Shown here: positions 62,887 to 64,000 of the stretch, in pieces | Position numbering within the stretch: the stretch's first letter is position 1 | How the letters are laid out: the number at the start of each line of letters is the position of its first letter | The notes under the pieces: model-generated | Seen by the model: only the letters and a program-made list of their open reading frames with translations | Told to the model about the DNA's origin: nothing | Database searches by the model: none | Translations under genes and position numbers: made by a program | Origin: Planotetraspora mira | GTDB taxonomy: Bacteria > Actinomycetota > Actinomycetes > Streptosporangiales > Streptosporangiaceae | Direction of reading: 5' to 3' | NCBI RefSeq assembly: GCF_016863275.1 | Contig: NZ_BOOO01000010.1 | Span: 53,186-117,185, forward strand | DNA length: 64,000 bases

Positions 62887-62890
<4 letters not shown>
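61616..62890 (+). CDS. lysC: Aspartate kinase, alpha and beta subunits
   Basis: First step to lysine, threonine, methionine and diaminopimelate. A 424-aa kinase: [20 protein letters not shown] at the N-terminus, [14 protein letters not shown], and [18 protein letters not shown] in the active site. Two ACT domains follow ([40 protein letters not shown]). An internal ATG at 62369 (codon 252), with GAAGGA before it, should start the separate regulatory beta subunit as in Corynebacterium. Feedback control by lysine plus threonine is likely. GTG 61616 is the start. It overlaps asd by 4 nt. Confidence 0.96.
62355..62371 (+). promoter_or_regulatory. Internal ribosome site and start for the LysC beta subunit
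   Basis: CGAAGGA (62356-62362) precedes ATG 62369, which encodes [19 protein letters not shown]. This is the same place where the beta subunit of the Corynebacterium enzyme begins. The product would be about 173 aa with both ACT domains. Confidence 0.7.
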
Positions 62891-63957
<1,067 letters not shown>

Positions 63958-63974
63958 TCTCACACGCTCTTGAG

Positions 63975-63987
63975 CGTGATCATGCGC
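63975..63987 (+). repeat. Edge copy of the GTGATCATGC repeat
   Basis: CGTGATCATGCGC, preceded by CTCTTGAG, lies just after asd. It matches the core of the arrays at 1.8 and 33.7 kb. A further array may continue outside the window. Confidence 0.7.
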
Positions 63988-64000
63988 GTGTGACTCTTGA

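Overview
The window is high-GC actinomycete chromosome. The order ino1-padR-DUF5318-ponA-two GT87 genes-rpsF-ssb-rpsR-rplI-MATE-dnaB is the actinobacterial arrangement known from Mycobacterium (ino1 to dnaB) and Streptomyces. The tRNA-Ser/SRP RNA/dnaX/ybaB/recR/lysC/asd block is also typical of actinomycetes. Many genes start with GTG, overlaps of the GTGA/ATGA type are common, and unlinked DUF2637, XRE and GAF regulators are present. Together these suggest Streptosporangiales or a close relative. The species cannot be fixed from the sequence alone.

Layout. 0-7.6 kb: 5' part of a YbaK-like deacylase, the CCA-adding enzyme, a nested palindromic repeat array, bioA, a 12-bp minisatellite, an MFS exporter, idi, and ino1 with its PadR regulator. 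7.7-23.3 kb: the conserved cell-wall/replication block (DUF5318, ponA, two GT87 mannosyltransferase-like genes, nfo, two small membrane proteins, rpsF-ssb-rpsR-rplI, a polar amino acid ABC importer, a MATE pump, dnaB with a DnaA-box cluster upstream). 23.4-33.6 kb: an accessory region holding a gene relic, a secreted esterase, a compact PhyH dioxygenase/HisC-like aminotransferase/Bcr-type exporter operon, a TetR-NmrA divergent pair, a stand-alone DUF2637 gene, a phosphoesterase and small regulators. 33.7-34.1 kb: a second nested palindromic array, abutting an ABC ATPase relic.

34.1-47 kb: a two-component system, a second dnaN-like sliding clamp, GntR and XRE-TPR regulators, a PH-domain/small-protein/upp group, a tadA operon with two tandem TadA-associated genes, a tRNA-Ser, an ECF41 sigma factor with its carboxymuconolactone-decarboxylase-like partner and a visible ECF41 promoter, a truncated O-methyltransferase, and a zinc metallopeptidase. 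47.3-55.3 kb: a protein O-mannosyltransferase, two hydrolases, then a MarR/DrrAB-type ABC/membrane-protein module bounded by 41-bp direct repeats. 55.3-64 kb: tRNA-Ser(GGA), 4.5S RNA, dnaX, a GAF-SARP-like regulator, ybaB-recR-DUF5063, and lysC-asd with an internal lysC start. One more palindromic-repeat copy lies at the right edge.

The least explained structure is the family of GTGATCATGCAC palindromic repeats. Copies are laid out as nested inverted arms at two loci, plus the edge copy. The best functional candidate for an undescribed pathway is the dioxygenase-aminotransferase-exporter operon. All family calls rest on motifs read from the sequence and known synteny; no database search was run.
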